Shown: one piece after another, positions 30,599 to 40,913 of the stretch | Layout: every line of letters begins with the position of its first letter | How positions within the stretch are numbered: the first letter of the stretch is position 1 | Assembly: GCF_000330505.1 (NCBI RefSeq) | Contig: NW_004440189.1 | Coordinates: forward strand, 35,572 to 99,571 | DNA from: Entamoeba invadens IP1 | Lineage: Eukaryota > Evosea > Mastigamoebida > Endamoebidae | Length of the DNA: 64,000 nucleotides | Direction of reading: 5' to 3' | Translations under genes and position numbers: made by a program | The notes under the pieces: model-generated | The model's database searches: none | Told to the model about the DNA's origin: nothing | Seen by the model: only the letters and a program-made list of their open reading frames with translations

Positions 30599-31204
30599 CT
30601 AATCCAATGGTTCGACCGCTGTAACTACTCTCTTTGTTCGGTGCACCGAAACAATGAGGTCTTCAAACCCCAATTTATGAAAAGTAGAAAACACAAAGTT
30701 CTTCTTTTCTTGGGTGAAGCGTTTTTCTCTTGCCAAGTCGCTATATATCTGACTAGTTGTTAAAAGGTCTTCTGCGAGTTTGCGACACTCTTTATGAACA
30801 TCTGTTTGTGGAATTATGGTGCTAAACTCAAAGCTGAGTTCTTCGCTTCTTTTTAATGTGCAATTCCAAGGGACGTTCTTCTGGATCTTATCGATTCTGT
30901 CCCTATTACTCTCGTCCATAACAATTTCAACGCCATCCATGACTATGACGGGACTTTGTTTAACCACATTACACCCCTCTTCGATGTCCATGACCATAGT
31001 CCCTTCTTCTTTTTTGCAAAGTGGGATGTTAGGGGAAGTGACTTCTGGCGGGATGAATGTTGGTTTAGTGAATATATTACCCAACAATTTGATATTATTT
31101 TCGTTGACCTCAGTCGAGACGGGAATGTGAATATAAGAGGTATAGCTGTCATACCCTTCCATAGTGGTAAAGTAATTCTCGTTGATATCACTGTTGAAAT
31201 TCAT
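30599..31204 (-). CDS. Unknown protein
   Basis: 201 residues on the minus strand, converging with aspartase 250 bp away. The N-terminal half is acidic and asparagine-rich, the C-terminal half (about 115-195) charged and helical. There is no signal peptide, membrane segment or motif I recognise. Coding status is supported by length and by codon use like that of neighbouring genes; the minus-strand start at 31204 is the first ATG. Confidence 0.6.
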   Translation of the reverse strand: MNFNSDINENYFTTMEGYDSYTSYIHIPVSTEVNENNIKLLGNIFTKPTFIPPEVTSPNIPLCKKEEGTMVMDIEEGCNVVKQSPVIVMDGVEIVMDESNRDRIDKIQKNVPWNCTLKRSEELSFEFSTIIPQTDVHKECRKLAEDLLTTSQIYSDLAREKRFTQEKKNFVFSTFHKLGFEDLIVSVHRTKRVVTAVEPLD

Positions 31205-31648
31205 CTACTTTTCCGAGTTCTTCGTTTTCACTTTTATTTGTGAATGGGGCTCCTTCGCCGAAACATTTTCGAGTTGTTTCGTACAAACCATATTTTATAG
31301 TTCTTTTCTAATACTTTTTATTATTATTTCTCATTCGTTTTTTTTTTCACTTTAAATTCACTAAAAGCCCTCCTCCAATTTCAAATTCATTTAGTAAACT
31401 TTTTTCAAATCAAATTTGTTTGAAAACATCACTACCAAATCGCCAAATTCATCGGGAAAACAACCCTAATCAATGCTATTTTTCCATATTTTGAAGAATT
31501 TTTCAAGTCAATAAAAAGGCAACCCTATTTTTGCTATACATCAACACATTTATTAAAAAAAACTATACTTTTTAACTAGTACACAAAAGGACAAACAAAC
31601 AGACAACAACCGCATCAAAATTCAACATAAATTAAGTCTATGCACTGA
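31205..31648. other. Intergenic region
   Basis: AT-rich DNA between the ends and starts of two minus-strand genes, with T runs at 31330-31350. No gene is supported. Confidence 0.45.
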
Positions 31649-32339
31649 TTAACAGCACCCCCCATTCGCCTGTTTTTTATTAATTTCGATTGGTTGAGGT
31701 TTTTCAGGCTCTTGGTCCTCTTCTCTTCTGCCGACGACTTCAGTTGCAAGAGCGTTAAAGAAATCGCCGACGTTTGAAGCGTTGAGTGCCGACGTTTCGA
31801 AATATTGATGGTTGTGTAGCTTACACCATTCCATGGCTTGTTCTTCCGAAACTTCACGAGTGTTTGGATCACAGTCGATTTTATTGCCAACAACAAAAAT
31901 GGGAACACTTCCTGGGTTTGTCAGATTTGCACCTTCAATGAAGTCGTTCTTCCACTTCTCGAGATGGTTGAATGACTCCCGATTCGTGACATCAAAACAT
32001 AATACACAACAGTCGCTCCCTCTATAAAACGTTGTCACAACACAACTGTACCGTTCATGTCCTGCAGTGTCCCACTATCAATGAGTTCGTCCTCTCTCTC
32101 CACACAACAATTAAACAAACTATTTGAAGAGTGTACGTCTGCCCATTGACCGTGACGGGTTTGATCAAAAAGTCACTTCCAATCGTCGCTTTGTACACAT
32201 CGGAAAATTGGTTGTTCACATAACGGTTGATCAAACTGGTTTTACCAACACCTACAAGTCAACTTCATCGAACGTTTCTGGTACAATACAAACCCGAGTC
32301 CCCTATCAATATCGTCTTAAACAAAGTTGGGCGAGCCAT
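31649..32339 (-). CDS. Rab7-like small GTPase, three exons
   Basis: Exons are 32339-32294, 32251-32121 and 32074-31649; introns of 42 and 46 bp begin GTTTGTA and GTTTGTTT and both end TAG. The joined protein has 200 residues. Motifs: P-loop GDSGVGKTS split by intron 1, switch I with YKATIGSDF, switch [15 protein letters not shown] near residue 120, and ETSAL. YKATIG, the [14 protein letters not shown] segment and the overall pattern are those of Rab7, which directs late endosome, lysosome and phagosome traffic. The C-terminus GGCC is a double geranylgeranylation site. The usual catalytic glutamine is histidine (H65), which should lower intrinsic GTP hydrolysis. Confidence 0.9.
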
Positions 32340-32824
32340 ACTGTTTTTCAAGTTCAAGCTCTTTTCTTCTTATAAACACTTTATCGTTCTTCACCTTCTA
32401 TTCTTGTTGCTTTTTCCTATATTTTCCTATAATTTTACTATTGTTATACTACATGTTTAGTAGAAGGGTGACTTGATTTTGTACATGGACTAAGTTATGC
32501 TTTTTCAACTAAATTAAATGGTTCTTTTTACCAAAATATTCGGGATTTGTGGATATTCTTCACTTTTTCTATCTCTGTACTATAGTTTTGTATATTAGAG
32601 TTATAGCTTCTGTATTTGTTCGTTTTTCAAAGGATTTTTCCGTTGTTCATGAAAACTTTTTTCTTTTGCTTTCATATGTATATTACTATTTTTTACTATA
32701 CTATTTACTATACGATCACATAACATTTTGAATACCACAAATTGACAGAAACTATAGTATTATAACACATTAATTATTAAATATACTAAAAATGATGAAG
32801 AAGTAGCTTATGGAAACACAATAA
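32340..32824. other. Intergenic T-rich region
   Basis: Lies upstream of the Rab7-like gene. The plus strand is a series of TTT and TAC-rich words with repeated ACTAT motifs (32680-32715). Short plus-strand open frames here look like chance. Confidence 0.45.
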
Positions 32825-33268
32825 TCAGAGCTTAGCTGCGGTGTTCAGGATCCAAGTAGCGAGACCAGGGATACCCATAAAGCTTTGAGATTTAGCTCTA
32901 AGTACAGTGGTAGTAATGAAGAAAGTTTTAACGACGATGTAAATGATAAGTACTGTGACATAGATGGTTTGGAAAAAGCCACCGACAGCGAGACAAAGGA
33001 TCAAGAAAGGGAGTGATGAGATGAAAAAGACCAAAAAGAGGAAGATTGATTGGAACGCACAAGCCTTACAGTAGTTATTAGTCTTTTCTAAATTCAAAAC
33101 TACGATCCCTGTAATCGCAGAGATACTCCCTAATACACTTTCAGCTAAAACTGGCAACCCTAAACTCGTTGTACTTGTTGTCGTCTGAAATGACATAGTG
33201 TCGTCCACATTCATATCGATGTCCATATATTCCCCATCCATTGTGTTGTATTCAAAGTTCTTTTCCAA
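32825..33268 (-). CDS. Small multi-pass membrane protein, DUF4870/UPF0132-like
   Basis: 147 residues. After an acidic, disordered N-terminus (1-35) there are three hydrophobic segments at about 40-58, 72-100 and 104-122. The pattern GLPVLAESVLGSISAITG, then LNLEKTNNYCKACAFQSIFLF, then a TTVLRAKSQSF turn with GIPGL, follows the DUF4870 (Tic20-like) arrangement: a first helix, a charged NxxxxAxQS stretch at the start of the second, and a xRxxxF turn after the third. Function unknown; I infer a membrane protein of the endomembrane system. Confidence 0.55.
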   Translation of the reverse strand: MEKNFEYNTMDGEYMDIDMNVDDTMSFQTTTSTTSLGLPVLAESVLGSISAITGIVVLNLEKTNNYCKACAFQSIFLFLVFFISSLPFLILCLAVGGFFQTIYVTVLIIYIVVKTFFITTTVLRAKSQSFMGIPGLATWILNTAAKL

Positions 33269-33387
33269 GTTCCTTCTGGTGGTGTGTTCATCACATTTTT
33301 TATAACAAATTGGATACTATAATTTTACTATACTTTTACTACAACCAGGTCACTATATAAACCCCACATAAAACTAAAAAAATCCAC

Positions 33388-33588
33388 ATGTCGTTGGCTG
33401 ATTTAATTGGACAGCTCAAAAAGTTTGAAAATACTCCCGAGGTCGAAACGGAACCTCACGATTTTACAACAATAGGACAAGTCGAGCAACTCGAGCCATT
33501 AGAACAACAAGTCACACCACTCTCGATAATCAGAGACGTCTCCGAAAAAGCAAGGCACGAGTTCTTAAGCGATGGAATGTATTTGTAA
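33388..33588 (+). CDS. Small acidic protein, 66 residues, unknown
   Basis: An ATG at 33388 opens a 66-codon frame (MSLADLIGQLKKFENTPEVE...) divergent from the DUF4870-like gene. Its codon use and GC level match real genes here and not the AT-rich spacer. The N-terminal 20 residues could form an amphipathic helix. No homology recognised. It could be a real small gene; nothing proves translation. Confidence 0.5.
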   Translation: MSLADLIGQLKKFENTPEVETEPHDFTTIGQVEQLEPLEQQVTPLSIIRDVSEKARHEFLSDGMYL

Positions 33589-33796
33589 TGGATTGATTTT
33601 ATTAGTTTTCTCTAGTTAATTTTACTATATGCCTTTGTACTAATATTATTAATTATTACTACTATTAAAGAGAAGTCGTCAAATATCATTACAAAAGATT
33701 GATGAAAAAATCATTGAACAATAAAACTACAATTTATAGTATAATACTTATAACAAAACTATTTCAATACATCAACAACTCGAAAGCCAGAGTGAA

Positions 33797-34414
33797 ATGA
33801 GCATCGATTCAATACTCGACATTCGTACTGTACCAGAAAACACCGCCTTTCGTGTTGTTGTTAAAGTCAAACCAGAAGTTGCTGTCGACACAAATTATAA
33901 ATTGGTGTGTTGTGCGACGAAGCGTCACTATGCGCAGTACTCCGCTATCTTTTACTTCTCAACAATTGACACTTGTGACTCTCTCAACAAATTACTACCC
34001 AGCGGTCTGTATGACTTCCACATTCTTGACGAGGATTACAAAGAAGATAATGACTTCAAACCGATAGTTGGATATGTCATAGGCACGACTTACCCCATCG
34101 AAGTGTGTTACCAAAAGCCGGACTTATTACTCCATTTTTCACAGCCCGCACCAGATGGGTTGGTGTATGGCATCTTTCAAACAACAGAAAACGAGTCGAA
34201 AGAGAAGTATCTCATAGGGATGCAAGCCTTTGAAAGTGTTGGTGAAGGGGTGTTAGACCGATACATTACAATTGACAGAAAAGCTTATATCAAACACAGA
34301 CAATATGAAGTCAGACTCTTTCACAGTGATTTCAAGTTGAAATGGAATTGGTTGAATTTATTAGGTGATGAGGCTTATATAGTCTGTGGTCTCTCAAATC
34401 CCTTTGTAATTTAA
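33797..34414 (+). CDS. Unknown protein, beta-rich
   Basis: 205 residues from the ATG at 33797. No signal peptide or membrane segment. The alternation of hydrophobic and polar residues (RVVVKVKPEVAV, NYKLVCCATKRHY) suggests a beta-sandwich. No domain recognised. Its end converges on the PTP gene end, 56 bp away, an example of the tight spacing here. Confidence 0.6.
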   Translation: MSIDSILDIRTVPENTAFRVVVKVKPEVAVDTNYKLVCCATKRHYAQYSAIFYFSTIDTCDSLNKLLPSGLYDFHILDEDYKEDNDFKPIVGYVIGTTYPIEVCYQKPDLLLHFSQPAPDGLVYGIFQTTENESKEKYLIGMQAFESVGEGVLDRYITIDRKAYIKHRQYEVRLFHSDFKLKWNWLNLLGDEAYIVCGLSNPFVI

Positions 34415-34470
34415 CTTTCAAGACACTCGTTATATCCTTACGTGTTGCGGCGATAACAAAAGAAAAATAA

Positions 34471-35520
34471 TCACTTCTTCTTCTTGATTTTCTTGATGAA
34501 AGGGTCGATTGCTTCTTGTGTAGTGTCTGACATCAGTGGCTTAACGACTTCGATCAACTCACTTTTCTTCCCATTCATTTTCCCCCAGACCGTTTGAAAG
34601 AATTCTCCAACATTCGCCACCAAAAACTCGTATTGCTCGGCAGTTTGGACCATCCCTTTTCTTTCACTCCTCATCGAAAATACCACATTCGCAAGTAATT
34701 CTCGCAACTCAATTCCACTGACCGGCTTATCTATAGCATTGATCCGATTTTCTAGTTCACCGGCCTTTGTCGTCTTTTGGTTGAACACAAACGGCACAGG
34801 CTTCTTCAAAAGACTGTTGAAATACTGCTGGTAAAACCTTAATGTACCAAGAAATGTCCCACTCCGCCCAAGACCAGCAGAGCAATGAATGATTGGAGGT
34901 CCAGTTAACGCCTTTCCTTTATATCGCCCACAACATGATAAAACAATATAAATCATATCACGGAAGATTAAACTGTTTGGTGGGACCCCAAAGTCTGGCC
35001 ATCCTGTGTAATGGATATGTATTAAAGTCCTTTTCCCTTTCCCAAGTGTTTTGTTTTCCATTATCAATTCTCTGGCTTGCATCTCCATGCGCCCTATTGT
35101 TTGTGGATCACCAAACAAAACGGCTCCACACGTGACCGTGAAGTTACCAAACCGTTTCATTTGTCCCGGTGTGTCGGGGAAGTATGAAGACGCCTTCGAC
35201 TTCTCCTTCTCTTCAAATTTGGTTAACATCACTACTACACCAGACTCTTGTTCCCACGCCATTGTGTAGAAGTCTTCTGTTGTATTGGATAAAGGAGCTT
35301 GACACGATATATATCGATTGCCAAACACATGATTTGCGTTGATGTAATCTGTCTTCCGAACTAGAACACGTGTTGTTTCATTTGGTAATACATTAGAGTA
35401 TCTATTTTTGACTTCATTTTCTGGGAGGAGTGCAGTCTTAAAATCATTTGTCGAAGTCTGTGGGGTGTTCGCCTCTATCCAATCAAAGGTGTTTGGTTCT
35501 AATGGCGAGGCTGTAGACAT
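34471..35520 (-). CDS. Protein tyrosine phosphatase, classical type
   Basis: 349 residues. The domain is nearly the whole protein: NRYSNVLP at 39-46, DYINAN at 58-63, WPD at 174-176 with the general acid D176, and the active-site loop HCSAGLGRSGT with C213 and R219. All key catalytic residues are present, so activity on phosphotyrosine is expected. There is no membrane segment. The C-terminus ends in a lysine-rich IKKIKKKK tail that could bind acidic membrane lipids. Substrates are unknown. Confidence 0.9.
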   Translation of the reverse strand: MSTASPLEPNTFDWIEANTPQTSTNDFKTALLPENEVKNRYSNVLPNETTRVLVRKTDYINANHVFGNRYISCQAPLSNTTEDFYTMAWEQESGVVVMLTKFEEKEKSKASSYFPDTPGQMKRFGNFTVTCGAVLFGDPQTIGRMEMQARELIMENKTLGKGKRTLIHIHYTGWPDFGVPPNSLIFRDMIYIVLSCCGRYKGKALTGPPIIHCSAGLGRSGTFLGTLRFYQQYFNSLLKKPVPFVFNQKTTKAGELENRINAIDKPVSGIELRELLANVVFSMRSERKGMVQTAEQYEFLVANVGEFFQTVWGKMNGKKSELIEVVKPLMSDTTQEAIDPFIKKIKKKK

Positions 35521-35906
35521 TTCTAAGAAACGAGTTCAAGTTCAACCGAAGTTTGTGTCGTGATAACCACTTTTTTACTTTCCTTTAAAAAGATAAAAAC
35601 AATATTTCGGACTACACACTTTATTTCTCTTCTACTATGAACGGTCTTAATATGTGATATGAATTCAATTAATTCGGAACAATAAACGCAGAAGAAACAT
35701 CCTGATAGAACGATCCGAGACTTTCATCCATTTTACATGCAGCTTTTAATTTCCTAATAAGCTCAAGACGTGTTACAAGGCTATCTTATTAATATTCTTT
35801 ATTAAATTATATAATATATTATATTTAATATATTTTATAAGTATTTGAATTAAAATACTTTGTGCTATTCTATATAGTTTTTGTATTATTAAAATAGTAC
35901 TTTAAA
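35521..35906. other. Intergenic region
   Basis: Between the start of the PTP gene and the end of the RalGAP-like gene, both on the minus strand. The 35780-35900 part is very AT-rich with TATAT words; no gene is seen. Confidence 0.45.
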
Positions 35907-38900
35907 TTAAAAAACAAACATGCTTTGATCAAGTTGGTAACAATAGGCGAGAATAGTTTCCTTAAGTAAAGGAATGATATATTCAACACCAACTACCATT
36001 CGATCATAAAGTGGGCCGATTGTCATTTCGTGGTCAGCGTTAATGAAAACCATCACCGAATCGCCTCTCGGGCGAATACCAATAACAACCCCATTTTTCG
36101 TATTGAGAAAATTCAGTCGATCATTAGTTTCCCAGACAATTGTGAAAGTGGATGTGTGTGTCTTGTCAAGACATATCTCTTTGGTGACACCAACTTGGCA
36201 CCGAATGTTTTTCTCGAACAAGACGTTCAAAAACGCCTTGAAGCTTTCGTCTGTTTCATCGCCTTCGACGTTCACTGGTAACTTCTGTGTCATCCCATTT
36301 GTGTCAATTTGTCGAATGATATCGTCGACTTGTGTACTGTCTATTCTCCTTATAACGGGTCGTACCTTAGTAGGGTATTGCATCATCAATGAGAGTATGT
36401 ATCCCCATTCTTTCTTTAAAGCGACTTTCTGTTCCGGTGTTTTAAACTCTTCGATGCGTGGCTTTAACTCCATGTCCACCATACACCTCTGGACTTGTGC
36501 TTCTAAGGCCACATTCATTTGACTCTCCTTTGTCTTCTCCTTGATTTGTTGTCGACTCACACTCTCTTCTTTGACCCACCGCAAGTTCTTGAACTGGCTC
36601 TCTTCACTCGCAAGTTTGACAGAAAGGGCGTTGTGGATTTTTCTCACCTTCTTCTGAAACTCGACGTTCCCACTAAATTCTAATTTGGGGACTTCTACCG
36701 TGGAAATTTTCTCTTTCGTTTCTGGGACTTTCACAACACATCTCCACGAGCCTGTGGGGTCTCGAACCTCAACTTCAGAGACATCTCCGCCTTGTTGTGG
36801 TGTCACTGAAATCACCGAATTTTCAATCATCCACCAAGTCGTGTCGCTAGTTGGGCTGTTAATATTTTCGCTGAGTCGTTGATGCATCATAGATCGAAAA
36901 AGTAGTGATGCAAGAACCTCCAAAACGTCATTATTTTCTTTCAAATCGGTGTTAATCAGTTTCGTCAAAATTGCCGTTGTCGACTCATAGAAGTCAAGCG
37001 ACAAGTACACGTTGGCTTGGAATATTTCGATGAGAGTAAATAAGAAGAATCTCTTGTCGACCAAATTATTCACCAGAACTTGGTTTGTCAAGAACTCAAT
37101 GATATATTCGACTATTTGTTTGTTCTGTGTGCCGATCTCTCGGACAACAAACACCAACACTTTAAGACCAACTTCACTCAAGAATGGGAGTTCAATGAGT
37201 GAAGACAACATGATATCTATTAATGGTATAAAGTCCTTCCCATCTTTAACTTTCATGGTGTTAAGTACTACTGTCGTCCCAATCGCCCACAAGACAGATT
37301 CCTTTGTTGCATTTTGCTTGAAGCCTCGAACCAAATTAGTGTAGCACTCGGTGGTCAATCGTAAGTTCAAAAAGGTGTCGTTGCCCTCTCTATCATTCCT
37401 TTTATCATAGAGAGAAATCGATTCTAAGAGTCGTAATATATTGAATTCATCGTCTGGAGTCACTTTATCAAATTGATACATTTTTATGCAGTTCATGATG
37501 GGTTTGATCAAACATTCCACGGGGAGGCGATATACAAAGATGTTCCCCAATTTTGGTATGATCTCGTTTGCAATGTCTTGTGAGAACTCAAACGCAGCTA
37601 AAATGAAGCCACAGAATGTGTCGTACACACAAACGTTATATTCAACAGGCAGCACAGTCAATTCTATCAAAGCAGTTATAGAGCTCAATACAACTTTAGG
37701 GTTTGTTTGTCCACTAAATACCGACACAAAAAATGGGAAGAATTGCTCGTGAACTGATATGGCGTACTTCTCCATATTCTCTTTGTGTTTCATCAATTGA
37801 TCTGCTACAATAAACGTCTCTTCAACCACTTTCATGGTGTCGACCCACTTCTCCAAATTTTCTCCTGTTGCTATACACGACGCGTCACATATGAGCAAAA
37901 ACATTTTGTGCCAAAAGAAGAATAACCGGTCTGTCTCCATCGTATCCACCTTGAATTGATTCAATTTGTTTGTGTTTGCTATTTTGATGCTAAAAGGCAG
38001 TCGGATCTTCTTTTGATCCTCCACACTTGGAAATTCTTCGACGTACAACTGTTTGATAACATACAACTGTGTTATGCTAATAAATATCTCGCATATCTCC
38101 TTCACGTATAAGTCGATGTTATAGAAGATATTTAACTTTTGGAAGAGTAAATCCCACTCTTTTTGATCCTTCATAAAGGTCACCCACAACGGTAATATAT
38201 TCACTGCCAAATCAGACAATTTGACGTTCATGTCTCCAGTAACTGCTTGTGCTGACGAATTTGAAAGCATCAAATTACTGACTCTCCAGATGAGTGCGCG
38301 CGATATCTGACACAACAAAATTTTGAGTTCGGAACTGATGAAACTTGAGTGCTTGATGAAGTCAGTGAATATCCTTCTCACAACAGTGAGAAACGAATAG
38401 AACGAGTCGTCGATCTTCTTGTTCTCTTTGCTTAAAGGAAGTAACATGGCTTCTATTTGTTTTAACACCGTCTTTTGGAATTCTTTAAATCGCTCGGGAG
38501 AAATCATCACCATATTCGAGTTTGAAGCGTCAGACTTCTTTTCAAGTCTCGACTGCAAGTCATTGGTGTAGTCACCAGTAATGTAATGTTCGATGATGAC
38601 AACATAAGCGTCCATATTGATTTGATAAGAACTTGTATTGTCACCGCCAGCCAACATCTTGCTACAAATCACTTCAAGGACCTTCTCGAGAACGTCCATT
38701 GTGTTTTGATATCGACTTAAATACACGACATGTGAAAATTTGAGTTTAGTGAGTGCGGTGACAATTTTGGTGTGGGCCTCATTATTGACTTCATCGTCTT
38801 CACCTTTCTTCAAGTAAAGATCCTCAAGAATGTTTTTGAAAAATGAAAACAGCGAAATGAAAGAGTCTTCTGTGAGAAACACGTGTTCCATGAAATACGA

Positions 38901-39422
38901 CAAGTAATGCGTCATAATTTGAAATCGCGTTTCTCCCGTTTCATCAAGAACGCTTTTATCCTCCGGGCGTTTGAAAACACTCAAATCCAAACACTTGAAA
39001 AAGATTTCAGTCCAGTCGTTTGGTTTGATTGCACACACAGTAAGTCCATCGACAAGGGCTTCGAAGGCAACTGTTTTCACTTTAGTCGGGGTGGTTGGTA
39101 CCAAAAGAGATTTCCAGACATCAAAGAACTTTTGACTTGTGATCTGGCGGAAAGCCATTTTGTCGAAGACTTTAAGTGATAAGGAAAGACATCTAAGGAA
39201 TGTGGATTGCTCAGTGTCGAGTGTTTTTTTGCTCTTGGCCATCTTCTCAGAAATTTGAATGAGAAGTTTGTTGTATTGAAGTTCATTTGTTTTCACAAAG
39301 AGTTTCTCCGTTTCGGAATAATCGGAGTCTTGTTGCGTGAACTGATTGAGCAAACGAAGTCTGCTGCTGTACCCCTCTTTCTCGTCAAACATTTTTTGAT
39401 TTTGCGCACGCAAAGTCGACAT
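35907..39422 (-). CDS. RalGAP-alpha/tuberin-like protein with degenerate RapGAP domain
   Basis: 1171 residues. Most of the chain is a helical solenoid of unrecognised repeats, as in RalGAP subunits and tuberin. The C-terminal 180 residues resemble a RapGAP domain end: a TFTIVWET strand, an NGVVIGIRP strand, then IGPLYDRMVVGVEYIIPLLKETILA, matching the FGPLFDG ... LP.LVR.T ending of RalGAP. The HIGND-type asparagine thumb that gives catalysis is not seen; the place reads DKTHTSTF. So the protein is more likely a GAP-complex scaffold than an active GAP on its own. RalGAP complexes act on Ral or Rheb-like GTPases. Confidence 0.6.
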   Translation of the reverse strand: MSTLRAQNQKMFDEKEGYSSRLRLLNQFTQQDSDYSETEKLFVKTNELQYNKLLIQISEKMAKSKKTLDTEQSTFLRCLSLSLKVFDKMAFRQITSQKFFDVWKSLLVPTTPTKVKTVAFEALVDGLTVCAIKPNDWTEIFFKCLDLSVFKRPEDKSVLDETGETRFQIMTHYLSYFMEHVFLTEDSFISLFSFFKNILEDLYLKKGEDDEVNNEAHTKIVTALTKLKFSHVVYLSRYQNTMDVLEKVLEVICSKMLAGGDNTSSYQINMDAYVVIIEHYITGDYTNDLQSRLEKKSDASNSNMVMISPERFKEFQKTVLKQIEAMLLPLSKENKKIDDSFYSFLTVVRRIFTDFIKHSSFISSELKILLCQISRALIWRVSNLMLSNSSAQAVTGDMNVKLSDLAVNILPLWVTFMKDQKEWDLLFQKLNIFYNIDLYVKEICEIFISITQLYVIKQLYVEEFPSVEDQKKIRLPFSIKIANTNKLNQFKVDTMETDRLFFFWHKMFLLICDASCIATGENLEKWVDTMKVVEETFIVADQLMKHKENMEKYAISVHEQFFPFFVSVFSGQTNPKVVLSSITALIELTVLPVEYNVCVYDTFCGFILAAFEFSQDIANEIIPKLGNIFVYRLPVECLIKPIMNCIKMYQFDKVTPDDEFNILRLLESISLYDKRNDREGNDTFLNLRLTTECYTNLVRGFKQNATKESVLWAIGTTVVLNTMKVKDGKDFIPLIDIMLSSLIELPFLSEVGLKVLVFVVREIGTQNKQIVEYIIEFLTNQVLVNNLVDKRFFLFTLIEIFQANVYLSLDFYESTTAILTKLINTDLKENNDVLEVLASLLFRSMMHQRLSENINSPTSDTTWWMIENSVISVTPQQGGDVSEVEVRDPTGSWRCVVKVPETKEKISTVEVPKLEFSGNVEFQKKVRKIHNALSVKLASEESQFKNLRWVKEESVSRQQIKEKTKESQMNVALEAQVQRCMVDMELKPRIEEFKTPEQKVALKKEWGYILSLMMQYPTKVRPVIRRIDSTQVDDIIRQIDTNGMTQKLPVNVEGDETDESFKAFLNVLFEKNIRCQVGVTKEICLDKTHTSTFTIVWETNDRLNFLNTKNGVVIGIRPRGDSVMVFINADHEMTIGPLYDRMVVGVEYIIPLLKETILAYCYQLDQSMFVF

Positions 39423-40327
39423 GAAAAGTTTTTGTTATTTTTTAAGTTCAAAGAACTTATTATTTCGCTTTTGTTATTTAAATTGAATAAAATTGGAATT
39501 TTAAAATGTTGTTGTTAAGCATTTAATAATAATAATACTCATTGTTTATGTTTCTCATAAAACTATGAAAAGTATTATACTACAGTTTATAATAAAATAT
39601 AGTATTATTCATAATATTGGAATATAATCAGAAAAACTATAATATAGTCAATAAATCAGTATTTTATATAGTTTTATATAATATTTAATAAAATATAATA
39701 CATTTATTCTTATCACTATCAAATATTGTATTTAAGCATTTACAGTCATTATTTAAAGTTTGTTGTTTTGCCAAATAGTAACAGAAAAATCGAAATTATG
39801 TTTATTTGAGATAATACCAACTATAACAGTTGGTATTATGTCAATACCAACTGCTGTAGTTGTGTTTATACCCAATTCAAAAAACATCCAATTTCAATAA
39901 TGTTTAAATCCTTTAACACTAAAAATAACGCCCTTATTTTTGTTTTGGCCTGTTTTTACAGGGATATTAATCTAATTTTTGATGATTTTCCTTTTTTGAC
40001 TTGTGTATTGTTTAAGCCATTAATACACACTCTAAAAAACGGAAATTTATTTAATAAACTCGAAATTTCCTGATTTTTAGACAACTTGAATTTTGTTCAA
40101 TGTTATTTAAAGTGTTAATTGCCTTAATTATTTGTTTATGTAATTGTAGCAAGTTTTTGTTTTTTTGAATTCTAATTTTTTTTAATAAAAAAAAACTTAA
40201 TAATTACAAATTCTAGTTGAATTTATTATTTGTTATTATTGTTTTATAATTTCCTCATTTTTGTCGAACCTAAATTAAAAATAGCAACAAATAAACAAAA
40301 ACTAATTTATTCTAACACAATACATAT
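39423..40327. other. AT-rich intergenic DNA, start of the repeat region
   Basis: Behind the RalGAP-like gene the DNA becomes very AT-rich, with no gene. A hairpin with arms AATACCAACT / AGTTGGTATT lies near 39813-39840. The word ACTTGAATTTTGTTCAATGT at about 40084 recurs at about 48083 in similar context, so a dispersed repeat may span part of this region. Confidence 0.5.
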
Positions 40328-40329
40328 TA

Positions 40330-40511
40330 CAGTAAAACCTCCCAAGAGCGGTACCTCTAAAGAACGGGTTCTCCCGAGATCGGGCATGATTAAAAATAGA
40401 ACCAAAAATAGAGTTCTCTATTGGGTGGTAATTAAGGTTTGATTGGCTAAAAATGCCCGCTCTTGAGAGAACAAAATTCCCACGCCCTCCCGCTCTTGGG
40501 AGGTTTTACTG
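40330..40511. mobile_element. 182-bp MITE of Tc1/mariner type
   Basis: Terminal inverted repeats begin CAGTAAAACCTCCCAAGAGC on the left and as the reverse complement on the right. A TA flanks both sides (40328-40329 and 40512-40513), the target duplication of Tc1/mariner elements. Imperfect complementarity continues inward for several tens of bases (for example GTTCTC and CGGGCAT words). No coding capacity. The internal GC content is higher than the surroundings, as expected for an inserted sequence. Confidence 0.85.
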
Positions 40512-40913
40512 TATAATGAAATTATTAATAGGATGTTACAATTTGTAAGAATAAACAGACACTTTTATTGTTATCTTCAATTTAATTAGATTGATAAAAA
40601 AAATATTATTTATAATAATATGATGAAATTATATTAATCTATTAGTTATCAAAATACTAGTTAAAAATAATTTTATTTATAATAAATGATAAATTATAAA
40701 TATAAATGAGTATTTACAATTTATTTATTTTGTTCACACGCAATTCCACATATTAAAGAGTGTTTTATGACATTTTATTATTCTAAAAAACTGGGAACAT
40801 TTAGTAATACAAATTATACAATAATATCATCTGATTTGGTGAAAAAGGGATAAATTGAATTCTTTAAAAACTCAAATTTGATGAGTTTTTTCTTGTTGAA
40901 TTATTATCAATTA
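40512..40913. other. AT-rich spacer between two inserted elements
   Basis: 400 bp without gene or recognised repeat. Its end is the TA flank of the next element. Confidence 0.45.
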
